A stretch of DNA of 64,000 nt. It comes from JAVBPE01 sp031549865. Lineage in GTDB: Bacteria; Bacillota_I; Bacilli_A; Acholeplasmatales; Anaeroplasmataceae. The stretch is taken from assembly GCA_031549865.1 (NCBI GenBank), contig JAVBPE010000011.1, forward strand, positions 1-64,000. Reading direction: 5' to 3'. Below, piece after piece: positions 25,770-34,506 of the stretch (position 1 is its first letter; each line of letters opens with the position of its first letter). Position numbers and translations under genes: made by a program. The notes below the pieces were generated by a model. That model saw only the letters and a list, made by a program, of their open reading frames with translations. It searched no databases and was not told the origin of the DNA.

Positions 25770-27146
25770 TTATTTTTTAAATACATCTTTGAAAATATCG
25801 CCTAATGTTGTAGTCTTTTCTTCTTCAACAGGAGCATTCATATATTTTTCAAATTCTAATCTTGCTAAATTATCTTGATATTTTTTGATATTTAACTTTA
25901 AAAACCATTCACGTGGTTTAATTGTATCAATAATAGCAGTTATTTCATCACCAATCGCAAAATAATCATCTAATTTTCCATTAACACCTTCAGCTAATGC
26001 ATCATTTGCATTAATATATCCATCTACACCAAGTGTCTCAACAGTTAAACCTTTTGGTTCAATTTTTGTGATAACGCCAGTTACAACATCGCCCTCTTTA
26101 GCGTTTACTCTTGCCCAAGGGTTATCAATTAAGGCTTTACGAGATAATGAAAGTTTTTCTTTCTTTTCTTCGATATTTAAAATTGCAACTTTAACTGAGT
26201 CTCCAATTTTTACGCTTGCCATAAAATTATCATTTGGATTCCAAGAAAATTCTGATGTATGAAGTAGTCCACGTACATTTGCTGCAACTTCTAAAATTAA
26301 ACCAATTGGTAATTTATTAACACATTTCCCTATAACTTCTTGACCAATTTTAACATTTTTAATATATGCTTCAAATGGAGTATCTTCTAATGCTTTCTTT
26401 GACAAAGCAATTTTACCATTTTCTAAGCCAATAACTTTAACTTCAATTTCATCGCCTTCATTATATAATTCTTTTATATTTTTTATAAATAAATGTGAAA
26501 CTTGATTTATTCTTACTAAACCTTGATTGTATTTAAATTTAACATACATTCCAAAAGCTTCAATCTTAGTAATAACACCTTTTACTTTATCGCCTACTTT
26601 AAAAGTATTAAATTCTTCCTCTTTTGATTTCAAATAATTTTCTTGTTCAATTACGCGTTCAGAAACAACACCAGTTTTACGTCTATCATCCGCTTCTAAA
26701 AGTCTAACAACAATGTTATCTTGAACTTTAGTAGTTTTTAATGCTTGACTATCTGGAAGGAAAAATGTAAATCCCTTATAAGAAACATTAAAGCCTTTTG
26801 AAACACTTTTTGTAACTTTCATATTTAAAGCCTCTTTTGTGTCAACAGCTTCAATTATTTTTTTAAATTCTTCATCTTTTAATAAATTTAAACGACTTAA
26901 ATAAATAGATTCTTCCGTAACTTTAGTAACTTCTGCAGTAACTAAATCACCAACATTTACTAATCCTATAAAACTATCAATACTCTTGTCCAATGTATAG
27001 TATTCTAAATAAATAGTACCTTCAGTAAATGTATTTATATCAACTGATATTGACTTTTCTCTTACTTGAACTACGCTTCCAGTGTAGATATCTCTAACTC
27101 TAATTTTTTGTACTTCTACATCGTTCATGTTTTTAATTTCGTTCAT
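25770..27146 (-). CDS. S1 RNA-binding domain protein (YpfD/RpsA-like)
   Basis: A 458-residue protein of about five S1-type OB folds (roughly 17-85, 100-165, 180-250, 265-340, 348-420). Folds 3 and 4 are the most typical (GDKVKGVITKIEAFGMYVKF; IGLILEVAANVRGLLHTSEF); the first two are diverged. In B. subtilis YpfD stands at the same place between cmk and der and is not a stable ribosomal protein, so translation-initiation help like that of E. coli S1 is uncertain. It starts inside the end of cmk (14-base overlap) with AGAGGT at 8-9 bases. Confidence 0.92.
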   Translation of the reverse strand: MNEIKNMNDVEVQKIRVRDIYTGSVVQVREKSISVDINTFTEGTIYLEYYTLDKSIDSFIGLVNVGDLVTAEVTKVTEESIYLSRLNLLKDEEFKKIIEAVDTKEALNMKVTKSVSKGFNVSYKGFTFFLPDSQALKTTKVQDNIVVRLLEADDRRKTGVVSERVIEQENYLKSKEEEFNTFKVGDKVKGVITKIEAFGMYVKFKYNQGLVRINQVSHLFIKNIKELYNEGDEIEVKVIGLENGKIALSKKALEDTPFEAYIKNVKIGQEVIGKCVNKLPIGLILEVAANVRGLLHTSEFSWNPNDNFMASVKIGDSVKVAILNIEEKKEKLSLSRKALIDNPWARVNAKEGDVVTGVITKIEPKGLTVETLGVDGYINANDALAEGVNGKLDDYFAIGDEITAIIDTIKPREWFLKLNIKKYQDNLARLEFEKYMNAPVEEEKTTTLGDIFKDVFKK

Positions 27147-27804
27147 TCTTTTCTAACCTCTCATTTACTAGATTTATTATTTTATTACATACATCTTCTA
27201 TACTTACATTAGTAGTATCAATTAATATTGCATCGCTTGCTTGGACTAATGGCGATAGCTCTCTATTCATATCAGTATAATCACGTTCAACAATATCATG
27301 ATATACTTCTTCATATGTCACTGAACTTCCTTTATCGTGTTGTTCAATGTACCTACGTTTAGCTCTTTCTTCTTTAGATGCTGTAAGAAATATTTTTATA
27401 TCAGCATTTGGTAATACAACTGTTCCAATATCTCTACCATCCATTAAGATATAGCCATATGTCGCAGATATTCTTTGAAACTCAAGCATTTTATCGCGAA
27501 CAATTTGATGTTTAGAAACTGCTGAAACATTTTTTGTAACGTTTCTGCTGCGAACCTCTAAAGAAACATTTTCATCATTTAAATAAATTATATTATCCTT
27601 ATATTCAATTTTAATATCATTTACAAATTCAAAATTTTCTTCCAAATTAACATCTAATTTTCTTCTTAATGCCTCTAATGTAACCGCACGGTACATTGCG
27701 CCAGTGTCGATGTGGACAAAGTTTAATTTGTCTGCAACTAACTTGCTTATTGATGACTTACCGCTTCCTGCTGGTCCATCAATGGCAACTTGAAAGTTCA
27801 CCAT
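27133..27804 (-). CDS. cmk: cytidylate kinase
   Basis: Phosphorylates CMP and dCMP with ATP. P-loop AIDGPAGSGKSSISK, the IDTGAMYRAVTLEAL CMP-binding segment, GRDIGTVVLPNADIKIFLTAS and the lid KEERAKRRYIEQ are all present. 223 aa from the ATG at 27804, chosen because AGGTG lies six bases upstream; an in-frame GTG at 27813 lies within that ribosome site. It heads the cmk-S1-der-gpsA operon and has a strong sigma-A promoter. Confidence 0.96.
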   Translation of the reverse strand: MVNFQVAIDGPAGSGKSSISKLVADKLNFVHIDTGAMYRAVTLEALRRKLDVNLEENFEFVNDIKIEYKDNIIYLNDENVSLEVRSRNVTKNVSAVSKHQIVRDKMLEFQRISATYGYILMDGRDIGTVVLPNADIKIFLTASKEERAKRRYIEQHDKGSSVTYEEVYHDIVERDYTDMNRELSPLVQASDAILIDTTNVSIEDVCNKIINLVNERLEKNERN

Positions 27805-27836
27805 TAAAAACACCTAACTTTCTAAATTATCTTTAA

Positions 27837-27865
27837 ATTATAGCACTTTATTCACATTTTTTCAA
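27837..27865 (-). promoter_or_regulatory. sigma-A promoter of the cmk operon
   Basis: Minus strand TTGAAA (27860-27865), 17 bp, TATAAT (27837-27842) with extended TG (TGCTATAAT). It lies between rluB and cmk; no clear rluB terminator precedes it. Confidence 0.75.
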
Positions 27866-27881
27866 TGCTTATAACACATTA

Positions 27882-28610
27882 TTATAGACTATGTAAAACT
27901 TTTATTTCATGTGGTTTTAATTCTCGATATTGACCTAAAGCTAAATCATCACAAGTAATTGCTGCAAATGATAATCTTTTTAATTTTTTAACTTCGTGTC
28001 CAACAGCTTCACACATATTTCTAACTTGACGATTTCTACCTTCAGTTATTGTAATATGTAAAAGACTTGAATCATTTTCTTTATCAAAAGAAATAACATC
28101 TACTTTCGCTCTTTTCGTCATTATTCCATCAATCATTACGCCTTTAATAAGTTTTGTTACTGCAGCTTGACCAATAATTCCGCGAACCCTGACTTGATAT
28201 TTTTTTTCTATTTCTTTAGAAGATCTAGTAAGTTTATACGCTAAATCTCCATCATTTGTTAAAATTAAAACTCCAGATGTATCATAATCTAATCTTCCTA
28301 TTGGATAAATTCTTTGTCTTTTTTCTGTTTCTCCAATTAAGTCCATTACTGTCCTACGTCCTAAGCTATCAGATACTGTCGATAAATAACCTGTAGGTTT
28401 ATTCAAAACATAATAAACATGTTCTTCTTTAAAAATTTCTTTATTATTATATTTTATTAAATCATTTTTACCTACTTTAAATCCTAGTTCTGTTATAACT
28501 TTTCCATTTACAGTAACTTTACCTTCTAAGATTAATTCTTCTGATTTACGGCGTGAAGCTATTCCAGCTTGAGCCATGACTTTTTGAAGTCGTTCTTTTT
28601 TGTCTTCCAT
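27882..28610 (-). CDS. rluB: 23S rRNA pseudouridine synthase RluB family
   Basis: Makes pseudouridine in helix 80-93 region of 23S rRNA (U2605 in E. coli). An N-terminal S4 domain (RLQKVMAQAGIASRRKSEELILEGKVTVNG) is followed by the RsuA-type catalytic domain: NKPTGYLSTVSD, YPIGRLDYDTSGVLILTNDGDLAYKL with the catalytic aspartate, and ITEGRNRQVRNMCEAVGHEVKKLKR. 242 aa is typical. It lies between spmB and cmk, as in B. subtilis. Confidence 0.94.
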   Translation of the reverse strand: MEDKKERLQKVMAQAGIASRRKSEELILEGKVTVNGKVITELGFKVGKNDLIKYNNKEIFKEEHVYYVLNKPTGYLSTVSDSLGRRTVMDLIGETEKRQRIYPIGRLDYDTSGVLILTNDGDLAYKLTRSSKEIEKKYQVRVRGIIGQAAVTKLIKGVMIDGIMTKRAKVDVISFDKENDSSLLHITITEGRNRQVRNMCEAVGHEVKKLKRLSFAAITCDDLALGQYRELKPHEIKVLHSL

Positions 28611-28641
28611 GATATCACCTTTTGATATTATACTTTAAAAT

Positions 28642-28698
28642 AACAAAAAAAACAATGAAATCTAATGAATGAATATTCATTTTTGTAATTTCATTGTT
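28642..28698 (-). terminator. spmAB terminator
   Basis: Outer 11-bp stem AACAATGAAAT/ATTTCATTGTT (28651-28661, 28688-28698) enclosing an ATGAATATTCAT palindrome; an eight-U tract follows in minus-strand RNA. The right arm covers the first bases of the spmB stop. Confidence 0.75.
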
Positions 28699-29194
28699 AT
28701 AGAATTATGAAGAAGCAAATTAAGACTAAAATAAAACAAAATAAGTCTGTTAAAAGTCCAACAGGAATAGCATAGCGGGACTTCGTTACCCCTATACTGC
28801 CAAAATAAAGACTCATAACGTAAATAGTTGTATCCGTTCCTCCTTGAAGTAAAGATGCAGCTATTCCTTCTTTACTATCTGGAGTATAATATTCAAATAT
28901 TTTAAACATAAACGCCATTGAAGCGTTAGCTGATACAGGTTTAAAAAGACTTTGTAGTAATAACTCAACAGGGATATATCTTATTGAAATTATATCCTGA
29001 ACAAATCCAGAGGCAACAAAAACACTGACACCAATATACATTGATACTAAATATGGCATTATAGAAAATGTTGTTTTTACGCCATCTTTCACACCTATAA
29101 TGAAAGAATCATAAGCATTTGATTTATTTTTTAACGAATATAAAAAAACGATAATTATAAATGATGGAATTATAAAGTAACTAATGTTTTGCAT
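28697..29194 (-). CDS. spmB: spore maturation protein B
   Basis: Membrane protein of the nucleoside-transporter-like (Gate) family, needed with SpmA for full dehydration of the spore core in B. subtilis. 165 residues with about four helices and the typical FIIGVKDGVKTTFSIMPYLVSMYIGVSVFVASG, RYIPVELLLQSLFKPVSANASMAFM and LLQGGTDTTIYVMSLYFGSIGVTKSRYA segments. Its ATG overlaps the end of spmA by 14 bases. A terminator follows at once. Confidence 0.94.
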   Translation of the reverse strand: MQNISYFIIPSFIIIVFLYSLKNKSNAYDSFIIGVKDGVKTTFSIMPYLVSMYIGVSVFVASGFVQDIISIRYIPVELLLQSLFKPVSANASMAFMFKIFEYYTPDSKEGIAASLLQGGTDTTIYVMSLYFGSIGVTKSRYAIPVGLLTDLFCFILVLICFFIIL

Positions 29195-29762
29195 GTTTGC
29201 TCACCATCCCATTAACAATGATTGCAAACGCTGTTGTGAAAAATGATATAGCAAGTAACAGTGGAACAATATAACTTCCGTTATTGCTCCCATAAGTATC
29301 TCTTAATGAAATTATTGTTGAAGGTATTATGCAAATTCCTGAGGTATTTACAACTAATAGAGTAATCATTTCTTTGCTTGCGACTTTAGAATGATTATTT
29401 AATTCATCTAATTCCTTCATCGCTCTAAGTCCAAAAGGTGTAGCCGCACTTCCAACACCTAACATATTTGCTGCTAAATTTATTGATATATATTCTAAAG
29501 CTTTAGAATCTTTATCTAAATCTTTAAACAATGGTTTAATTAATTTTGAAACTACTTTTGTCAGTGATTTTAAGAGTCCTGAATCAATACATACTTGAAG
29601 AATGCCTGACCAAAAAACAGTTAGAATTGAAATGTTAATAAATATTTCAAATGCATCTTTTGGAGCCTGGGTTAAAACAACATTTATTTCTTGAAAATTA
29701 CCAGTAATTAATCCGTATCCAAGTCCTAATACAAACAATAAAACAAATAATAAATTAACCAT
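29181..29762 (-). CDS. spmA: spore maturation protein A
   Basis: Partner of SpmB; the two halves resemble a split nucleoside transporter. 193 residues with four to five helices: VNLLFVLLFVLGLGYGLITGN, VFWSGILQVCIDSGLLKSLTKVVSKLIKPLF, ISINLAANMLGVGSAATPFGLRAMKELDELN and LLVVNTSGICIIPSTIISLRDTYGS match the family closely. AGGTGAT precedes the ATG. In Bacillus dacB is the first gene of this operon; here a plus-strand C39 peptidase gene now stands between it and the carboxypeptidase gene. Confidence 0.94.
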   Translation of the reverse strand: MVNLLFVLLFVLGLGYGLITGNFQEINVVLTQAPKDAFEIFINISILTVFWSGILQVCIDSGLLKSLTKVVSKLIKPLFKDLDKDSKALEYISINLAANMLGVGSAATPFGLRAMKELDELNNHSKVASKEMITLLVVNTSGICIIPSTIISLRDTYGSNNGSYIVPLLLAISFFTTAFAIIVNGMVSKHAKH

Positions 29763-29778
29763 ATTATCACCTCAAAGA

Positions 29779-29807
29779 AACATATGCATAAAACCTTATT
29801 TTTATGA
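29779..29807 (-). promoter_or_regulatory. weak sigma-E-like promoter of spmA
   Basis: Minus strand TCATAAA (29801-29807), 14 bp, CATATGTT (29779-29786). Two changes in each box, so the least certain of the set; it lies about 17 bp before the ATG. Confidence 0.35.
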
Positions 29808-29836
29808 TTTATGTTAATAAATTTTTACCAATTAAG

Positions 29837-29845
29837 TGATATAAT
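29837..29845 (+). promoter_or_regulatory. extended -10 promoter of the C39 gene
   Basis: TGATATAAT at 29837-29845, about 83 bp before the ATG at 29928, no clear -35. Confidence 0.5.
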
Positions 29846-29887
29846 TTACCAAAAATTATCTCTTTTAGAAATGTTATTATATACTCG

Positions 29888-29904
29888 TAAGGGGTTATCC
29901 CTTA
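29888..29904 (+). promoter_or_regulatory. leader hairpin before the C39 gene
   Basis: TAAGGG/CCCTTA inverted repeat with a five-base loop in the 5' leader, 24 bases before the start. Without a T-run it is not a terminator; it could be an operator or mRNA-stability element. Confidence 0.4.
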
Positions 29905-29927
29905 ACATTATAGAAAGAGGTAACAAA

Positions 29928-30881
29928 ATGAAAAAAACTTTATATTTTATCACAAGCTTCATCTTATTAACTCTTATTTTATTACAAGGAAATAAAATAA
30001 ATGCAGCCCAAACAAAAGGTGCAGGAATTATAGATACTAATGGTTATGCGTTAAATGTCAGATCTTCTAATTCAACTTCTTCTACTGTATTAAAGAAATT
30101 AAATGACGGTACATATATAACAATAATTAGTCAATCTGGTTCTTGGTATTATATTCAATATGGAGCAAATTCTTATGGATATGTTCATAGTGATTATATT
30201 GATGAGTTATCAAACGATTATGAAGCAATAACTAATGCAAGAGTTAATGCTAGATGGTGGTATTCAACATCATCAGATATAAGAACAACACTTAATTTGG
30301 GAACAACTGTTATTGTTATTGGTACAATAAATGGTTGGAGCAAAGTGATTTATGATGGAGTAAATGTTGCTTATATAAAAAGTGAGTATTTATCAAAATC
30401 ACAAACATATCAAGCAATTGATTTAAATGTTGTAAGTTTCAAACAATATGATTCACGTTGGGGAAATGTATATATCGGCAATAGTGGAGAAACATTTTCT
30501 CAAATCGGATGTGCAACAACTTCAATATCAATGATCGAATCTTATAAAAAATCTACAACAATTACTCCACTTCAAATGTATTACAATTTAAGCTATACAT
30601 CTGATGGTGCAGTATACTGGCCTTCATACTTCAAACAAAATACGTCTAGCACAAATTATTTAAGTAATATTTATACTGAACTTAAAAATGGTAAACCTGT
30701 AATATTAGGATGTAAAAAAGCAAATGGTTCTCAACACTGGATTGTTATTGATGGTTATAGTGGTTCAAATACATTATCTGCAGCAAACTTTTTAATCAAT
30801 GATCCAGGCAGTTCAACTAGAACAAATCTCCAAGAATTTTTAAATGTATATCCTTACTTTTATAAATATCTAACTTATTAA
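29928..30881 (+). CDS. secreted SH3b and C39-like cysteine peptidase
   Basis: A 317-residue exported protein. The signal peptide MKKTLYFITSFILLTLILL...INA is followed by two bacterial SH3 domains (about 30-90 and 95-155), the first with GYALNVRSSNSTSSTVL, and a C39-type papain-like domain. Cys195 in QIGCATTSISM and His270 in SQHWIVIDG form the expected pair, with NDP292 as the likely third residue. Such proteins bind peptidoglycan by SH3 and cut peptides or act as toxins; the substrate is unknown. The ATG at 29928 (after AAGAGGTAA) is preferred to an in-frame ATG at 29811 because only it gives a signal peptide. It lies between spmA and the carboxypeptidase gene. Confidence 0.88.
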   Translation: MKKTLYFITSFILLTLILLQGNKINAAQTKGAGIIDTNGYALNVRSSNSTSSTVLKKLNDGTYITIISQSGSWYYIQYGANSYGYVHSDYIDELSNDYEAITNARVNARWWYSTSSDIRTTLNLGTTVIVIGTINGWSKVIYDGVNVAYIKSEYLSKSQTYQAIDLNVVSFKQYDSRWGNVYIGNSGETFSQIGCATTSISMIESYKKSTTITPLQMYYNLSYTSDGAVYWPSYFKQNTSSTNYLSNIYTELKNGKPVILGCKKANGSQHWIVIDGYSGSNTLSAANFLINDPGSSTRTNLQEFLNVYPYFYKYLTY

Positions 30882-30882
30882 T

Positions 30883-30910
30883 AAAAAGCTCTAATTTTAG
30901 AGCTTTTTTA
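30883..30910 (+). terminator. C39 gene terminator
   Basis: AAAAAGCTCTAA/TTAGAGCTTTTT inverted repeat directly after the stop codon, ending in a T-run. Confidence 0.85.
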
Positions 30911-30982
30911 CTTTTATTATCATATTATTAAGTTTTTAAGTTCCTTCTTAATAAAGATAAAATGCTATACTTTTATTTTAAA

Positions 30983-31975
30983 TCAATGCTTGATAATACT
31001 ACATTCTTCTTTTACAATCATATCATCATTAACATATATTTTTAATATGCATGAACTTTTATATAATTCAAAATGAATCTTTAATTTCTTTTTTTCATTT
31101 TCAGTTAAAGGTAAAAAGTAATTCTTTTTTATGTATATATAATAATCAACATCATCTATAATCGGATTATAAATTCCCTTTTTCAAAACATTTGTAAATG
31201 TATAATTATTAATAACCTTAGAATATTCTTTATGATTAAGCCAATCATTAGAATCATTAATAGTCACAATAACCAATTGTACATCATTTTTTTCATAAAC
31301 AGATACTAAAATTCGCCCGCTTTTTTTGGTATATCCTGTTTTCCCACTTATGAATTCATTAGTATCTCTAACTAGTCTATGTTTATTTTCCCAATAATAA
31401 TGATTACCTTTTAATGTACATGTCTTATAACTTGTTTTACTACTTATATCTTTAAATATTTGATTATCCATTGCATAGCTCATTAAAAGTGCCATGTCAT
31501 ATGCAGTAGATAAATTGTATTCTTTTTCATCTAGTCCAGAAGCATTCGCAAAAGTGGAGTTGGTCATATTTATTTTTTTAGCAAGTTCATTCATTCTATA
31601 GACAAAATCTTTCGAATTATTATTACTTAATGCTGATGCCGCATCATTTCCACTTCTAAGCATTAAAGCATGAAGTAAATCATATTTAGTTAATGAATCG
31701 CCTTCTTGTATATATACTTTGCTTCCAACCTCATTTACATCTTTAGAAGTAATCTCGATTAATTCAAATAAAAAGTCATCTTCAATTGCTGTTATTGCAG
31801 TCATTATTTTAGCAGTTGAGGCAACTAAAGATATTTGATGCATATTACTTTGTTTTAAAACTCTTTTGGTACTTCTTTCCATTACACAATATGAAGTACC
31901 ACTATTGGTGTATGGTTTTGCACCTAATGAAACAATTACTGCAAAGAAAATAATTATATAACTAAATTTTTTCAT
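30983..31975 (-). CDS. D-alanyl-D-alanine carboxypeptidase (spore cortex type)
   Basis: Class C penicillin-binding protein that trims the terminal D-Ala from peptidoglycan stem peptides. A signal peptide (1-20) precedes the S11 domain with all three active-site motifs: Ser53-Thr-Ala-Lys56, Ser108-Gly-Asn110 and Lys212-Thr-Gly. A short beta domain (about 250-330) follows; 330 aa is shorter than DacA. Its place next to spmAB and a sigma-E-like promoter suggest a DacB role in lowering cortex cross-linking, although a DacF function cannot be excluded. GGTGAT precedes the ATG. It is transcribed alone, converging with the C39 gene. Confidence 0.9.
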   Translation of the reverse strand: MKKFSYIIIFFAVIVSLGAKPYTNSGTSYCVMERSTKRVLKQSNMHQISLVASTAKIMTAITAIEDDFLFELIEITSKDVNEVGSKVYIQEGDSLTKYDLLHALMLRSGNDAASALSNNNSKDFVYRMNELAKKINMTNSTFANASGLDEKEYNLSTAYDMALLMSYAMDNQIFKDISSKTSYKTCTLKGNHYYWENKHRLVRDTNEFISGKTGYTKKSGRILVSVYEKNDVQLVIVTINDSNDWLNHKEYSKVINNYTFTNVLKKGIYNPIIDDVDYYIYIKKNYFLPLTENEKKKLKIHFELYKSSCILKIYVNDDMIVKEECSIIKH

Positions 31976-31991
31976 GTAAAATCACCATCTA

Positions 31992-32019
31992 AATATATGA
32001 TTTTAAAAAAGAAAAATGC
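31992..32019 (-). promoter_or_regulatory. sigma-E-like promoter of the carboxypeptidase gene
   Basis: Minus strand GCATTTT (32013-32019), 13 bp, CATATATT (31992-31999), about 16 bp before the start. The -35 overlaps the aquaporin terminator stem. Confidence 0.45.
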
Positions 32020-32037
32020 CTAAAATTTTAGACATTT
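32002..32037 (-). terminator. aquaporin terminator
   Basis: 12-bp stem (32014-32025, 32026-32037) with a G-U pair in minus-strand RNA, followed by two U-runs. Confidence 0.7.
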
Positions 32038-32074
32038 AATTCTTTATAACTGGATTAAGCTTTTCTTCTAATCT

Positions 32075-32761
32075 TTAAATTTCTTCTCTATAATCATTTA
32101 AGAATCTATAAACAAATGCTGCTAAAGCTCCACCTAATAATGGACCAACAATGAAAATCCATAATTGCTTAAGTGCTTCTCCGCCTTCAAATATTGCTGG
32201 ACCAAATGATCTTGCTGGATTTACAGACGTTCCTGTTAATCCAATACCAATTAAGTGAACTAAAACTAAAGTTAAACCAATAATTAAACCTGCAATTTTT
32301 GAATTTTCTCTTTTGCTTGTTACAACGCAAATAACGTAAACAAAGATAAATGTTAAAATTATTTCAGTTACTAGGGCAACTAAATATTTAACTGCATTAT
32401 TATCATGACCATCGATAATTATAGCTTGCATTTGATTTGCACCTAAAGTATGTCTTTGTCCAAATATAAACCACAATATTATAGCACCTACTGTTGCGCC
32501 AATAAGTTGTGATAATACATAAACTAAGAATTCTTTTACACTTATTTTTTTGTTAATTAGCATGGCAATAGATACTGCAGGATTTATATGACAACCTGAT
32601 ATATCACCTATTGCATAAGCCATTGCAACAACCGCAAGACCAAATGCTAAAGCAGTCGCAACCACATTTACATTTGTAACTACAGCAGTACCACAGGCAA
32701 TCATAACTAATACGAATGTTCCTAAACATTCAGCAATTGCTTTTTTCATTAAATTATTCAT
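32075..32761 (-). CDS. MIP family aquaporin
   Basis: Six-helix channel of 228 aa with both NPA half-helices intact: HINPAVSIAML in the first half and TSVNPARSFGP in the second. The second loop carries Arg after NPA. Narrow-pore residues (His in the HxxP context and Thr/Gly near GIGLTGTSVNPARS) favour a water channel of the AqpZ type rather than a glycerol facilitator, but this needs structure. It is a single transcript with GAGGT before the ATG. Neighbouring gdhA offers no functional link. Confidence 0.93.
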   Translation of the reverse strand: MNNLMKKAIAECLGTFVLVMIACGTAVVTNVNVVATALAFGLAVVAMAYAIGDISGCHINPAVSIAMLINKKISVKEFLVYVLSQLIGATVGAIILWFIFGQRHTLGANQMQAIIIDGHDNNAVKYLVALVTEIILTFIFVYVICVVTSKRENSKIAGLIIGLTLVLVHLIGIGLTGTSVNPARSFGPAIFEGGEALKQLWIFIVGPLLGGALAAFVYRFLNDYREEI

Positions 32762-32863
32762 AAAAGTACCTCACTTTTTATATAAATTATTATTTCACAA
32801 TCATAAACTAATTTTGTGACTCTTTTATTATTAATCTATTTTTTAAAAATATACTTCAAAAAA

Positions 32864-32894
32864 TAAAAAAGCTAATTGTCAATTGACAACTAGC
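32864..32894 (-). terminator. gdhA terminator
   Basis: 10-bp stem (32871-32880, 32885-32894; one G-U in minus-strand RNA), loop AATT, then six U. Directly after the gdhA stop. Confidence 0.8.
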
Positions 32895-32901
32895 ATTAAT
32901 A

Positions 32902-34185
32902 TTAAATCCAACCGCGTAATTTAACAGCGTTTGCAACACGTTTAATTGAAATTGTATAAGCTGCATCACGCATATATAAATTATCATCTTGTGCTAACTT
33001 GTATACAGCATCAAAAGCAGTATTCATTTTAAATCTTAGTTTTTCCAAAACTTCTTCTTTACTCCAAAAATAATTCATATTACATTGAACTTGTTCAAAG
33101 TAACTACAAGTAACACCACCAGCATTACATAAGAAATCTGGAATCAAATTAATACCGCGATCGCGGATTAATTGATCACAATCTGGTGTAGTTGGGCCAT
33201 TTGCACCTTCACAAATAATTTTAACTTCTTTAGATATTTTAGGGAACACGGCAGGAGTAATTTGGTTTTCTAATGCTGCTGGGATCAAAATATCAACATC
33301 TTGAGAAATCCATGCATCACCATCTAATAATAAGTAACCTAATTCTTTTGCTTTTGCATTATCAATAGTACCAAAAGAGTCCTTTATTGTTGCTAATTCA
33401 TTTGGATTGCATCCAACTTCTTTTGTATAAGTATAAGCTTTTTTATCAGTTTGATTCCAACAAGAAATAGCTTTTATCTTACCACCTAATTCAAAATACA
33501 TTTTTGCTGCATATTCAGCAACATTACCAAAACCTTGAATACTTGCAGTAGTATTTTTAATATCCATATTTAAAGCCTTTAACATACCTTCTAATGTATA
33601 GATTACACCATATCCAGTAGCTTCTGTTCTACCTAAAGAACCACCCATACCTACTGGTTTACCAGTGATAACACCAGGGAATCTTCCACCCATTAATGTT
33701 TCATATTCATCTAACATCCATAACATATGTTGGCCATTAGTCATTACGTCTGGTGCTGGAACATCTATATTAGGTCCAACTTGTGTATACAATTGACGAA
33801 TATATCCACGACATAAACGTTCTTGCTCTCCTAAAGACATTTCTCTTGGATCACAGATTATACCACCTTTACCTCCACCTAGTGGAATATCAACAACTGC
33901 GCATTTCCATGTCATCCACATAGATAATGCTCTTACAGTGTCAACTGTTTCATGCGGATGAAAACGAATACCACCTTTTGCTGGTCCTCTTGAATCATTA
34001 TGTTTAATACGGAATGCTTTAAATACTTTAGTAGTTCCATCATCCATCTTTACTGGAATCGTAAAATGAAATTCCTTTGCTGGTTGACGTAATAATTCAC
34101 GTGTTCCTAAGTCTAAATTTAATTGATCTGCTACGCGATCAAATTGTGCTTGTGCACTTTCGAATGGATTATAATTGATTGCCAT
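32902..34185 (-). CDS. gdhA: glutamate dehydrogenase
   Basis: Interconverts glutamate and 2-oxoglutarate plus ammonia with NAD(P). Substrate-binding motif PLGGGKGGI with the catalytic lysine, KWCAV in the WMTWKCAVVDIP block, PAPDVMTNGQHMLW and the Rossmann block IQGFGNVAEYAAKMYFELGGKIKAIS are clear. 427 aa, close to the B. subtilis RocG/GudB (424) group. I use the ATG at 34185 because GGAGAG is seven bases upstream; an in-frame ATG at 34191 lies directly at the ribosome site. Coenzyme choice and direction cannot be told from the sequence. Confidence 0.95.
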   Translation of the reverse strand: MAINYNPFESAQAQFDRVADQLNLDLGTRELLRQPAKEFHFTIPVKMDDGTTKVFKAFRIKHNDSRGPAKGGIRFHPHETVDTVRALSMWMTWKCAVVDIPLGGGKGGIICDPREMSLGEQERLCRGYIRQLYTQVGPNIDVPAPDVMTNGQHMLWMLDEYETLMGGRFPGVITGKPVGMGGSLGRTEATGYGVIYTLEGMLKALNMDIKNTTASIQGFGNVAEYAAKMYFELGGKIKAISCWNQTDKKAYTYTKEVGCNPNELATIKDSFGTIDNAKAKELGYLLLDGDAWISQDVDILIPAALENQITPAVFPKISKEVKIICEGANGPTTPDCDQLIRDRGINLIPDFLCNAGGVTCSYFEQVQCNMNYFWSKEEVLEKLRFKMNTAFDAVYKLAQDDNLYMRDAAYTISIKRVANAVKLRGWI

Positions 34186-34209
34186 TTTCATCTCTCCTTA
34201 TATTTTTTT

Positions 34210-34227
34210 GTTAATTTTTTTATTAAC
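34210..34227 (-). promoter_or_regulatory. inverted repeat at the gdhA mRNA 5' end
   Basis: GTTAAT/ATTAAC with a six-T loop, located right at the predicted 5' end of the transcript. It may be a stabilising hairpin or an operator. Confidence 0.4.
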
Positions 34228-34233
34228 GTTTAA

Positions 34234-34262
34234 ATTATTTCATATAATCATGATTTTGTCAA
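34234..34262 (-). promoter_or_regulatory. sigma-A promoter of gdhA
   Basis: Minus strand TTGACA (34257-34262), 17 bp, AATAAT (34234-34239). The only perfect, correctly spaced -35 in the window; leader about 40 bases. Confidence 0.75.
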
Positions 34263-34427
34263 CATAAAAATATATATTATTTGTCAAAAAACTGTTTTTT
34301 TAATTTTAAATTCCTCAATTTATGCTTTATTTGAATTTAAATTCGTTTTTTTAACTATTTTAAGATATTTTATTTTATTTATAAGTGTTATTTTTACATT
34401 TATAATCACAAATATACTAACAAGTGA

Positions 34428-34436
34428 ATTATACCA
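34428..34436 (-). promoter_or_regulatory. possible distal gdhA promoter
   Basis: TGGTATAAT (TATAAT at 34428-34433) reading toward gdhA, about 240 bp upstream of its start, no -35. It would give a long leader or a small RNA. Confidence 0.35.
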
Positions 34437-34506
34437 AAAAAAAACATAAAAATAAAGATTTTCAATTATTGTAGTTAATAATATGAAATATAACTTCTGG
34501 TTATAT

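Larger units (their letters stand above)
34192..34506. other. long AT-rich intergenic region before gdhA
   Basis: About 340 bases without a coding frame I can support. It holds the gdhA promoter region, an inverted repeat in the leader, a second possible upstream promoter and a GAATTTAAATTC palindrome at 34333-34344. No tRNA, riboswitch or insertion is recognised. Confidence 0.7.
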
